Origin: Rehmannia glutinosa | Taxonomy: Eukaryota; Streptophyta; Magnoliopsida; Lamiales; Orobanchaceae | Direction of reading: 5' to 3' | NCBI GenBank assembly: GCA_016081115.2 | Contig: JABTTQ020002177.1 | Span: 1-64,000 of the forward strand | Length of the DNA: 64,000 bases | Part shown: piece by piece, positions 52,040-60,892 of the stretch | Layout: each line of letters starts with the position of its first letter | Numbering within the stretch: position 1 is the first letter of the stretch | Translations under genes and position numbers: made by a program | Notes under the pieces: model-generated | What the model saw: the letters and a program-made list of their open reading frames with translations, nothing else | Databases searched by the model: none | Told to the model about the DNA's origin: nothing

Positions 52040-53000
52040 TTAGAGAAAATATGACGATAAAATTCGTCATATAAATGTCCTTTTTCGTCACTAAAGTTAT
52101 TAGGTGACGAAATTTGAGCGTCATAACGATCGTCACCGTAGCCCCGTGGTAAAAGGTTTATGTGACGATTTTTTCGGTTCGTCACTAAATATATGACTTT
52201 TGATGACGCAAATTAACAACGTCATCATATTTACCAGTTTTGATGACGCCTAATTCGTCATTTATATAATCAAACTTTTGTCACCTAAATTTTTATTTTG
52301 CCATTAAAGTCAAATCTTTAAATGACGAAACAACAATTTGTCATCCAAAAGTTACATTTTAGTGACGAATATCATTATATTGCCAAATTCAACAAATTAT
52401 TATGACACATTCATCGTCACAATTACATTAACACTTTCATCATGTATAATACCATTCGTCATGAAAGAGTTGCCTTTTAGTTACAAAATATCGATCGTCA
52501 CTTAATGAGTATATAATGACAAAACGAGTTGTCAGAAAAAAGTAAAATTAATTGACAAAATTTTCATTGTCACATATTGAATTTGAAATGTGACGACGTG
52601 TTTTGTCGTTAAAAATGTAGTATCACGTGACGAAAATGATATGTGTCACTAAAGAGATATGAATAATGATGAACCAAATCGTCATAACAAAGAGATATGT
52701 AATGACAAAATCCACCATCATTAGATAGATTTATTGGTGACATATGTATTCATCATAAATGACTTATTTTTAGTGACAATTTTTGAAACTAAATGTGACG
52801 ATACCAAGTCGCCATAAAATAATATTTTCAATGACCAATTGAATATTGTCACAAAAGGGATATGTATAATGACGTCTCAATTTGTTGTCAAATATTATTG
52901 TCTTAGTCACAAAATATTTCATTGTCGCCAATAGATTTCTATGTGACGACATAAATATCCATGAAACGATCATTGGAGACGATGTTATTGTGATATATAC
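52040..53000. repeat. Subterminal repeat array of CACTA
   Basis: Dozens of short motifs of the type TGACGA(A/T) and their complement (A/T)TCGTCA, often as pairs facing each other (for example ATGACGATAAAATTCGTCAT at 52051-52070). Spacing is irregular, with later units more decayed (TGACAA, TGTCAT). This is the arrangement of transposase-protein binding sites near CACTA ends. Confidence 0.75.
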
Positions 53001-53622
53001 ATAAATGTAATGATGTAATCATTTGTCATATTATGTCATTTACATTACATAAAAAGAAATTAAATCTCATGATGAAAAACAAATATTATTGATTATCTAT
53101 GTACATGCTACTAATACTTCGATTTAAATATACAAAATTTAAAAGTCACACATGAAAAATAAAAAGAACCAAACATTTCCAAGCAGAATACGAATGTTTA
53201 TCAACAACAAAAATATTAAAAGTTCCAAATTTCCAATGGAAACTATGAACTACTTGAACAATTATGAAAAACGAAACATTAGACATCAAAATTAAAAGAG
53301 TACTTATTAGATAAATATAAAGCACATGTCCCCAACTATCTTATTTTCAACTTGCAAGTTTTTTCCATATTCACAAACTTTTTGTTGCTCAATATGTAAC
53401 CATCCAGACACACACTGTACATTAAAAAAATTAAATTAAATTGTACAAATACTTTAAAAATAATAAAAAAATTGGTAACAAATTACATAAAAGTATCTTT
53501 AGTAAGAAAACGGATGCAGTCAGATATTAAGATAATTTCCAAAAAGTTCATAAATGAAAAAACAAAGTTTTCTAGAAAAAAAATGCAAATTGAAACTTAT
53601 CACTTACCTGAAATGTTGTAAC
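53001..53622 (-). other. 3' untranslated zone of the CACTA gene
   Basis: AT-rich sequence between the subterminal repeats and the stop codon of the minus-strand gene. No open frame on either strand was supported. It is where the transcript's 3' end and introns would lie. Confidence 0.4.
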
Positions 53623-53809
53623 TTAGGGATTATTTCCACTGGCAGCCATGAATGCCATAAGTTTTTCGATGCATGCACCTTGTTGACCGAGTTGATCTTT
53701 CAAATCGCCTACTTGTGCCTTCATTCCACTTACTTGACATTCTGAATCTTGTAGCTTTTCTAGTGTTTCATGAAGTTCCTTTTGAAGTTGATGAGTAGTT
53801 GAATCATTT
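53623..53809 (-). pseudogene. Last exon of CACTA protein gene, C-terminal coiled coil
   Basis: Minus-strand frame reading THQLQKELHETLEKLQDSEC and then QVSGMKAQVGDLKDQLGQQG...LMAFMAASGNNP, stop at 53623. The heptad pattern of Leu, Val and Ile suggests a coiled coil for dimerisation, as in the C-terminal part of the plant transposase (Ptta/En/Spm, Transposase_24-like) proteins. The exon continues beyond the inserted B2 element at 57960, with one frame change at or near the insertion. The residues upstream of 53810 in the open frame belong to the B2 LTR, not to this protein. Confidence 0.6.
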
Positions 53810-53814
53810 GATGT
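53810..53814 (+). other. Target-site duplication GATGT, left copy
   Basis: GATGT lies directly before the LTR start TGTTAG and recurs at 57955-57959 directly after the LTR end AACA. A perfect 5-bp duplication is the copia norm and proves that B2 inserted here. Confidence 0.85.
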
Positions 53815-55031
53815 TGTTAGATAAATGTTTTTATCAAGATTTTGATGATTTTGTTTAAATGAGTTTTTATACCAAAACAATGTTTTTATATGTTGTCCAA
53901 ATACTCCTAAATGATTTAAAATGTTTTTATATGTTGTCCAAATACTCCTAAATGATTTAAAATGTTTTTACTAATTTTTGGAGTATTTATTAGAGTTTTT
54001 AATTTGATTAAAATTGGACAACACTTCTGATGATTTTGTTTATATTGGTTTTTACACCAAAACAATGTTTGTAAATGTTGTCCAAATACTCCCAATTGAT
54101 TTAAAATGTTTTTACTAATTTTTTGGAGTATTTCTTGAAGTTTATTTTTGACAAAAATCGGACAACATTTCAAATTGGAGGTCGACCGGTGGCCCAAAGC
54201 GTCGACCTGTACCTGAAGAACATGAACTTGAAACATATTAGAAACAGAAACAATTTCTGTACAAAAAAAAGAGGAGGGTGACCGGTCGCACCCTTGGGCG
54301 ACCGGTCGCACCCCCCGTCGACCGGTCGACCCCCCGACGACCCACTGGATCGCACTAATTTTTTCAAACGGTCGAATCTTCAACAGGGCAACCGGTCGCC
54401 CTATGCTATTTTTTGACAGCAAAAGTATTTTGTTTTAAAATTTTTACAACAAAGATTTACTTTTGATTTTTGTACAATATTTCTACATCTTGTGATCTTC
54501 TTTTTGTAGACAAAAGTACTTTCACTTGCACATCTTTGAGGTCTAGGCTTTTTGATTCTTGATTACACTTGCACTCAATCTTTGTATTGGTTTCATAAAG
54601 TTATAATCTTGAATTTTGTCCATCATTCAACACAAGACATCCTTGTGAGTATTCTTGTGGTAAGAATATACTTGGGTGATCTAGGTGATAGGTGTTTGAA
54701 GAGTGTGGTACTCTTCAAAGGTGGTTAAGGAAGATTGTGGTAATCTCCTTGAAGGTGTTGTAAGAGGATTGTGGTGATCCTCAAGGTGTTGTATTAATTG
54801 TGGTAATTAATAAAATCTTTTTTTGTTTTTGAAATCCATCCCGGAGATACTGGGGTGGTAGAGGATTAGGCCCTAGGTGGGTTGAACCTCTTTAAATCAA
54901 CGAGTGTTGTTTAATTTCCGAATTTACATTCTTGTCATTTACTTGTTGATTCGAAAAAGAGGGTGATTTGCGAAAAATCGGCATAATCTATTCACCCCTC
55001 CTCTAGATTATCGTAGCCACTTGGACTAACA
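53815..55031 (+). repeat. 5' LTR of B2, lacking its TATA segment
   Basis: TGTTAGATAAATG ... GGACTAACA, 1,217 bp. It has a 41-bp direct repeat (53881-53921, 53922-53962 and a partial third copy), a GC-rich cluster at 54180-54405 with ACCGGTCG repeated at 54281, 54301 and 54321, and then passes from ACAAAAGT (about 54520) straight to ACTTTCAC. In the 3' LTR about 155 bp lie between those points, including the TATA box. The 5' LTR thus probably cannot drive transcription. Confidence 0.85.
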
Positions 55032-55033
55032 AA

Positions 55034-55046
55034 TGGTATCAGAGCC
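55034..55046 (+). promoter_or_regulatory. tRNA-Met primer-binding site of B2
   Basis: TGGTATCAGAGCC, a perfect match to the usual initiator tRNA-Met complement, two bases after the LTR end. Confidence 0.9.
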
Positions 55047-55088
55047 AAACTCTTTGGCTAGCTCGTTCCGAGTAAAGAGGAAAGATCC

Positions 55089-55871
55089 ATGGCTACGAAT
55101 GAAACTTATCTCACCACCGACGCCTCCACCAACAAGCCACCACTATTCGACGCCAACAACTACGCATTTTGGAAAGACCGCATGGAGTGCTTTCTACAAG
55201 GGTGTGGATTTGATATTTGGAATGTGGTCATTGAAGGAGTTGTTCAACCAACAACAAAATTGGAGGATGGTACCACGACTCTCAAGCCGTTCAAGGAATA
55301 CGATGAAAATGACAAGATGGCTTTCTCTTTAAACGGTAAGGCCTTAAACGTTTTACATTGCTCTCTTACCGCCACCGAATATAATCGCATAAGAGGCATA
55401 CGGTCGGCACATGAAGTTTGGGAAAAATTAGAAACCATCTATGAGGGCACAAAGAAAGTGAAGCAAGCAAGAAAAACAATGCTTGTGAAAGACTTTGAAA
55501 ATTTCAATATGCATGATGGTGAGAGCATATCAAAAATGGTGGAAAGGCTTGACAACATTGTCAATCCTCTTGTGGCTCTTGGAAAGGTCATCTCCGGAGA
55601 AGATAAGGTGACCAAAGTCTTAAATCCCCTTCCCGGCTCATGGTCCGAAAAGGTGACGACAATCACGGAAGCTCAAAATCTTGAGACACTCAAGTTTGAT
55701 GAGCTCATTGGGAACCTCCTTATTTATGAAGTATATCTCAAGGAGAGGAAAAATTCTCAACCATCCACCTCTAAACCAGGTACGCAAAATATTATTAAAG
55801 GCTTAGCATCTTCTTCTAATAATGTTTATTATGCTAGTGATGAGGATGATGAAGAAAGCGACTCTTGTTAG
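55089..55871 (+). CDS. B2 gag polyprotein part, 260 codons
   Basis: ATG 55089 is the first after the primer site (an ATG at 55033 in another frame starts in the LTR junction). Residues 20-45 hold NNYAFWKDRMECFLQGCGFD and WNVV, a DUF4219/UBN2-type copia gag start; residues 75-200 form the helical core with LHCSLTATEYNRI, VWEKLETIYEGT and LDNIVNPLVALGK. It ends in an acidic tail DEDDEES before TAG 55869. The frame then goes on in register through a second stop (TAA near 55899) into pol, so in an active element gag and pol would be one chain. Expected role: the capsid of a virus-like particle in the cytoplasm. Confidence 0.85.
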   Translation: MATNETYLTTDASTNKPPLFDANNYAFWKDRMECFLQGCGFDIWNVVIEGVVQPTTKLEDGTTTLKPFKEYDENDKMAFSLNGKALNVLHCSLTATEYNRIRGIRSAHEVWEKLETIYEGTKKVKQARKTMLVKDFENFNMHDGESISKMVERLDNIVNPLVALGKVISGEDKVTKVLNPLPGSWSEKVTTITEAQNLETLKFDELIGNLLIYEVYLKERKNSQPSTSKPGTQNIIKGLASSSNNVYYASDEDDEESDSC

Positions 55872-55925
55872 AAAATTTGCAAAATTTGTAAACAAAAATA
55901 AAGCAAGAAAGCCAAGAGACAATTC

Positions 55926-57178
55926 TTGTTTCAAATCGGAAAATCCGGGCACTACATAGTCGATTGCCCAAAATTAGCGGAAGAGGAACAAAAGAAGAAA
56001 AAGCCTTTTCCTAAAAAGAAAGCGTTAAATGCGGACGTCAAAACTTGGGATGAATTACTTGAAACAACCGACGAGGAAGGAGAATCCGAACATGGTCTTA
56101 TGGCCATAGACGATGAAAATACCGAGGTTATAGGGGCTATAACAACAATGGAAGATTCAAAATGGCTCGTGGACAGCGGATGTTCACGCCATATGACCGG
56201 AAAGAGAGAACTTTTTACCAACATCAAGCTCCAAGAAGAGGGTATGGTCATGTTCGACAATGGCAAAGAAAGAATTCTTGGAAATGGAGAAATTGGTAAC
56301 TCTTCTTTTTCTCTTAGTAATGTTCTTTTAGTAGAAGGGCTTAAGTTCAATTTGATAAGTGTTAGCCAACTTTGTGATTCAAATTATAATGTTGTTTTCA
56401 ATAAAGAAAATTGCCTTATTTCCAAAAATGATAAAATTATTTGTGAAGCAATTAGAAAATGCAATCTTTACAAAATTTGCACAAGTGATTTGGTTAGTCA
56501 AAATGTTTCTTGTCTTGTCGCCAATAATGATTTAACTAGTTTATGGCATAGGCGACTTGGACATGTTGGATACAAAAATTTGCAAACTATTTACAAAAAC
56601 CAACATGTAAAAGGACTACCCAAATTGAATTTTGAAAATCTTGGCTTATGTGACACTTGTCAAAAGAACAAATTAGTTAAGAGTAGTTTTAAGCCCAAAA
56701 ATGAAATTTCCACTACCAAACCCCTACAAATGCTTCATCTTGATTTGTATGGGGATATTGGTACGGCAAGTCTAAGTGGAAAACATTACACTTTTGTTAT
56801 AGTTGATGATTTTTCTAGATATACTTGGGCTCTATTCCTTACAAATAAAAGCGATGTCGTTAATGAGTTTGTTAAGTTGTGTAGACTTATTGAAAATGAA
56901 AAGGAAGATACTATTAAGTCTATACAAAGTGATCGAGGTGGAGAATTTGACGGCGAATTTAGAGTCTTTTGTGAAACCAAGGGATATAGTCATAATTTTT
57001 CGGCTCCAAGGACACCTCAACAAAATGGAGTAGCCGAAAGGAAGAATCGGATACTTCAAAAAATGAGTCGGTCCATGCTCAATGAATTTTCACTTCCAAA
57101 ATATTTTTGGGCCGAAGCCGTAAGTACCGCATGCTATGTTATTAATCGTACCGCATGCTCAATGAATTTTCACTTCCA
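55926..57178 (+). pseudogene. B2 pol: zinc-knuckle remnant, protease, integrase; RT missing
   Basis: In the same frame as gag. Start: FQIGKSGHYIVDCP, a CCHC knuckle whose first two Cys are gone. Protease: WLVDSGCSRHMTG, catalytic Asp at residue 83 (56172). Integrase zinc domain: HRRLGHVGYKNLQ...CDTCQKNK. Integrase core: LHLDLYGDI (first Asp), QSDRGGEFDGEF (second Asp), PQQNGVAERKN (Glu), so the D-D-E triad is complete. It ends after YVINRTACSMNFHF: the last codons come from a short repeat of upstream sequence, and 57179 onward is 3' LTR. Lacking RT and RNase H it cannot transpose by itself. Confidence 0.85.
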
Positions 57179-57954
57179 TCCTCTATGTTGTTTGAAATTT
57201 TTGACAGCAAGATTTACTTTTGATTTTTGTACAATATTTCTACATCTTGTGATCTTCTTTTTGTAGACAAAAGTGAAGATAGAGGAGCCTATGTTGGGAG
57301 CCTATGTTGGTGAAGACTTCCCTATAAATAGAGGATGAATTGAAGACACAAAAAACAACACATACAAGCAAAACACACAACAAGAAATCTGCCAATTGTT
57401 CAAGCTTTCATTTTTACATTCTTGTTGTAATAGCCCAAGTACTTTCACTTGCACATCTTTGAGGTCTAGGCTTTTTGATTCTTGATTACACTTGCACTCA
57501 ATCTTTGTATTGGTTTCATAGAGTTGTAATCTTGAATTTTGTCCATCATTCAACACAAGACATCCTTGTGAGTATTCTTATGGTAAGAATACACTTGGGT
57601 GATCTAGGTGATAGGTGTTTGAAGAGTGTGGTACTCTTCAAAGGTGGTGAAGGAAGATTGTGGTAATCTCATTGAAGGTGTTGTAAGAGGATTGCGGTGA
57701 TCCTCTAGGTGTTGTATTAATTGTGGTAATTAATAAAATCTTTTTTTCTTTTTGAAATCCATCCTGGAGATACTGGAGTGGTAGAGGATTAGGCCCTAGG
57801 TGGATTGAACCTCTTTAAATCAACGAGTGTTGTTTAATTTCCGCATTTACATTCTTGTCATTTACTTGTTGATTCAAAAAAGAGGGTGATTTGCGAAAAA
57901 TCGGCATAATCTATTCACCCCCCCTCTAGATTATCGTAGCCACTTGGACTAACA
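57179..57954 (+). repeat. 3' LTR of B2, 5' part deleted
   Basis: Starts within the LTR at sequence equal to about 54425-54500 of the 5' LTR and runs to GGACTAACA. It keeps the segment the 5' LTR has lost (about 57266-57425), with CCCTATAAATAGAGGATG at 57321-57338 as TATA box. Downstream parts differ from the 5' LTR by only a few substitutions, so the two LTRs are close in age. Confidence 0.85.
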
Positions 57955-57959
57955 GATGT
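57955..57959 (+). other. Target-site duplication GATGT, right copy
   Basis: Second copy of the 5-bp target duplication of B2; the first is at 53810-53814. Confidence 0.85.
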
Positions 57960-58103
57960 GTGGCGCTACTAGGAGAGGCTTTGGGCCATACCCAACACCT
58001 TTTTATGTAAGGATCCATTGCCAAGCACTTCAAGAACTATCTCTGCTGCACTCTTCTCAATTCCTTGTTCTATACTTTGTTCTTGTTTTTCTATCATCAG
58101 CTC
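57960..58103 (-). pseudogene. Part of the last CACTA exon upstream of B2
   Basis: On the minus strand: after an intron-like ...TAATAG acceptor at 58104, the frame reads ELMIEKQEQSIEQGIEKSAA and EIVLEVLGNGSLHKK. One base out of frame it continues GVGYGPKPLLVAP, the Gly-x-Gly-x-Gly-Pro motif typical of Transposase_24-type CACTA proteins. The frame change lies in an AAAAA run. Two TAG codons follow in the original frame. It joins the coiled-coil exon at 53809 once B2 is removed. Confidence 0.6.
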
Positions 58104-58190
58104 CTATTATCCATCACATAGATGTAAGGTTTATAATTAATACCATATTCATTAGCAAAGCTGAATTAATAAAATTTATAGGTGGCTAAC

Positions 58191-58298
58191 CCAATTCCCT
58201 TTGGCCTCAACTGTTGACCATCCATCTTTCTCTGTAAAATGTGTACGTTTATAGAACTCAATCCTATCACAATTTTCTCCATTTAGCTCCTTTTGAGA
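58191..58298 (-). pseudogene. Upstream CACTA exon fragment
   Basis: Minus strand, after a T-rich tract and AG acceptor at 58299-58300: QKELNGENCDRIEFYKRTHF and TEKDGWSTVEAKGNW, then a possible GT donor (GTTAGCC) at 58190. The F-Y/F-K-x-T-H-x-x-K-D-G-x-W pattern is characteristic of the plant Transposase_24 family. The intron to the next exon would be 87 bp (58104-58190). Upstream exons are lost: beyond 58345 the sequence changes to a tandem repeat. Confidence 0.55.
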
Positions 58299-58345
58299 CT
58301 ATCGAAAATTGAAAAATGAAAAAAAAATTCAGAATTAAAAAAACA

Positions 58346-58613
58346 AAATAATAAGAAGGGATAAATACCTTTAACCCCCTAAACTATTCGAATTTTAACA
58401 CTTTGCCATACGAACTTGAAAACGTTACACTTAACCCCCTCAACTTCGCGAAATTTTACACTTTGCCTAAAATTCCAAATTTACCCCTAGTTTCATGATA
58501 GTTGGTTTTCAGTTTACCCTCTAAACTTTGATGTTGTTGCACTTTACCACCTAGACTATAAATTTTATTGCAATTTCTATTTTTACTCCTCATGGTCTTG
58601 CGATCCTCGAAAA
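58346..58613. repeat. Degenerate tandem repeats of about 60 bp
   Basis: Three to four imperfect units built on (A)ACCCCCT-AAACT-x(10-15)-ACACTTTGCC: at 58372-58407, 58432-58468, 58517-58553 and a partial one ending near 58575. They lie between the CACTA remnant and the pararetroviral primer site. I do not know the family. They may be part of a separate small element or of the pararetroviral non-coding region. Confidence 0.55.
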
Positions 58614-58630
58614 TGGTATCAGAGCCTAGG
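58614..58630 (+). promoter_or_regulatory. Pararetroviral tRNA-Met primer-binding site
   Basis: TGGTATCAGAGCCTAGG. In caulimovirids this site primes minus-strand DNA synthesis and by convention marks the genome start. The coding part begins about 75-90 bp later. Confidence 0.8.
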
Positions 58631-58678
58631 TTTATTAAGAACTTTTAGTTAAATTTATTATATTTATGTGATTAACAA

Positions 58679-59450
58679 TTGGGGAGGAGAAATTATTCCG
58701 AGATTATGGATCTGGACCGATGTCCGAGATGTACCCCATACATGACATATCGTCAAATATTGACGATGTATGCACAAGAACACCTGGACCAGGTTTCATA
58801 TTGGGAATACCAACATGAAGAAAAAAAGAAGCAGGCAAAAAGAGCCGACGGAAAACCTTAAAGCAATGCAAAATGCGAAAGCAGAATATTATAGACGATT
58901 CTGGATGCTTAACCGGACTTATATGTTCACTTGATGAACCTTCAAGAAATGGTTCATGAAAATTCCCATCAGAACAATGATTCCGATGGTGTACCCGAGT
59001 GGAACGAGATACTCGAGATAAATCTAAGTTCTCCGAAGATCTTAGAGAAGTCCAAAAGACGGTGCGAGAATTATGGCAACCGCCATATTCATCTACCAAA
59101 GACAAGTTCATCAGATCAGAACCAGATGGAGACGATGGTGAAATATCAGAAGGAAACTCTTGAACTCCTTCATGATATTTAGAAACGAGTCAAGAACCTG
59201 GAGGACAGGCCGAGTTCTTCCGAAGGAAAGAAGCGTATAGATTTCGGGACAGTACCCTATTTATACCAAAAAGGGAAACTGACCGAAGTTATACGAAAAC
59301 TAACAGATGAGGAGAAGCTCATTGCTCTAATCAAAGGAAAATCCATCAAAAATTAAAATAGATGGATATGGAAAAGATTAATCTTAAAGATCTACATGAC
59401 CTTGCAGAATCCTTCGCATGATTAGGAATTGTAGATTTAAAAATGAACAC
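58679..59450 (+). pseudogene. N-terminal region of the pararetroviral ORF1
   Basis: Open in one frame at 58679-58861 and 58931-59182, then on past a stop to about 59355. A second possible start (ATG 58706) opens with a Cys-x-x-Cys pair (DRCPRCTPYM). The rest is charged, with runs of Lys/Glu typical of coiled coils (YQHEEKKKQAKRA, QMETMVKYQKETLELLHDI, LTDEEKLIALIKGKS). No domain was recognised. By position it could be a virion-associated or capsid-leader region. Stops at 58859, 58890s and 59180 disable it. Confidence 0.5.
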
Positions 59451-60590
59451 ATGAGATGGAACATTGGTCACGTATGATCCAATAGGAAGACCAATTCCAC
59501 CACCACCACCAGTTAATCCTAACGTCGAATAAAGTACGGGTTCGAATCATGGAGCTCGGGATGAGAGGATGCCACACGCTGGGGATTTCACGACCGGGAG
59601 TGACCCACTTTCAGGGACAGGAGGTCGAAACCCTCTTGCGGGAACTAGACAACCTACTGGAAGGCCGAATGTTTATCAGACTCCTTATGGAAGATCGTAC
59701 CTCGACCCAATACATTCATATGGGTTGATGTTAAATCTGGACATCCCAGATTTTAAAAATAGAGAAGTTCTCATTGATGAATGGGCTTCAGATATGAGAA
59801 TTTCAGCAGGAACCCTCGATCTTACAAAGGATTCATTCATTTTACTCCTTGAAATGAGTCTTGAAGTATTGGTGAAGATTGTCTGGGATATGACCGATGC
59901 TAGTACAAAAGGTTCTGTCACATCAGGAGAATCACTTAAAGGAATTGTCAATGGTATGGCAAAACTATTCAAAATCCAGTTCATCGGCACAGGTTATTTT
60001 GAGGGATTAGAAGATGAAAAAAGAAAGAGATATAAACAAGCCCTCTATAGCCTTAAATTATATGATATTTGTCATATTGACGAATATATCAAGTTGTTCA
60101 CCAAATACCGGTGGAAATCCAAGATTGAAGAAAAGGAAGCTGCACAACTATTCTTTGCCAAGATTCCGAGTCCTTGGAGAGAAATGCTGATCAGGGAATA
60201 CAAGGATTGAGCAGAAGTAGAAACTGTGGCCAGAAAAATGTCTTTCCTAAAGGCCAAGTTATCCGAATGGTGTTACCAAGCGACTCTTTTACAGAATTAC
60301 AAGAGATTAAGAGGAATTAACAAAGCGGTTCCTCTATGTTACGTGGATAATGACATCCCAACCATTGTGGGAGGTCAACCAAGGCGTACGAAAAGAAGAA
60401 GGAGCGAAGCCATCCATACCGTCGAGGAAGCAATAAAGAAAAAAGTTGAGTCTTCATGGAGACCTAGAAGGTTTTGGTCAAAACAAAAAGCCCGAAGTTA
60501 CAAAACGGGGCAAAGACCAAAGACTACAGGAGTAGAGCCTCTTCATCGAGGTCAATCAAGCAAGTACCAGTGAGAACACCGGGAAGGAGA
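59451..60590 (+). pseudogene. Capsid-like domain of the pararetrovirus
   Basis: The main frame 59569-60210 has YLDPIHSYGLMLNLDIPDF, WASDMRISAGTL, a helical middle, and KKEAAQLFFAKIPSPW-type text (EEKEAAQLFFAKIPSPWREM) before a TGA at 60208. The same frame continues at 60226-60570 with a strongly basic tail (RRTKRRRSEA, WRPRRFWSKQKARS). Helical core, then basic tail, then zinc knuckle is the order in caulimovirid coat proteins, which resemble gag capsids. The 59451-59568 stretch reads partly in another frame. Confidence 0.65.
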
Positions 60591-60641
60591 ACTTTCAGCG
60601 TGCTCACACGAGAGCAAATGAAAGTTTCAAAGATCGTAATT

Positions 60642-60712
60642 CTTTGGACATGCGGAGAGCAAGAGGGCATATCTCAACGGATTGCCAGGCAATCAAAAAC
60701 GAGGAGTCGATA
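60642..60712 (+). pseudogene. Zinc-knuckle remnant of the pararetroviral capsid
   Basis: The first half (LWTCGEQE, second Cys codon at 60651) and the second half (GHISTDCQAIKNEE, His codon at 60668, last Cys codon at 60683) lie in different frames. The first Cys is replaced by Leu. Together they match a Cys-x2-Cys-x4-His-x4-Cys nucleic-acid-binding knuckle, now broken by a frameshift and a substitution. Confidence 0.65.
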
Positions 60713-60892
60713 GTTCGAGGCTACACGAGAAATTGAGGAAGCTATCTATTATCAAGATCTTATACAGTGCATCAATTTGAGGATATACCTCGGATGAAAG
60801 CATCTATGAAGAAGAGATCTATTCGCGATGGAAGTGACTCGGCTCGAGAATCGCAGTGAAGAAGAAATTCTTCACAGACGATCGGGGAGGAT

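Larger units (their letters stand above)
52028..53814 (-). mobile_element. CACTA (En/Spm-like) transposon, terminal part
   Basis: Begins CACTACAAGAAATTAGAG, the hallmark terminal inverted repeat of plant CACTA elements, preceded by CAA, a possible 3-bp target duplication. The next 1 kb (52045-53000) is packed with TGACGA/TCGTCA motifs in both orientations, the subterminal repeats to which the element's own DNA-binding protein would bind. Then comes an AT-rich 3' untranslated zone and the end of a minus-strand protein gene (53623-53809). The body is split by B2 and resumes at 57955. The opposite terminus is not in the window. Confidence 0.8.
53815..57954 (+). mobile_element. Copia element B2, internally deleted
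   Basis: Two LTRs in the same orientation, a primer-binding site, gag, and pol through the integrase core. RT, RNase H and part of the 3' LTR are missing; pol runs at 57178 straight into 3' LTR sequence. With the GATGT duplication at both ends it is a single insertion in the CACTA gene. Gag and pol share one frame, the layout of copia elements with a single polyprotein. It is the least decayed element in the window, so probably among the youngest. Confidence 0.9.

Noticed and set aside
52040..53000. CRISPR-like array of short repeats
   Set aside because: Repeats are short, irregularly spaced and in both orientations, and directly follow a CACTA terminus; this is a plant genome.
53916..54422. 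168-codon minus-strand open frame
   Set aside because: It runs through the B2 5' LTR, including its tandem repeat and ACCGGTCG cluster; no protein features.
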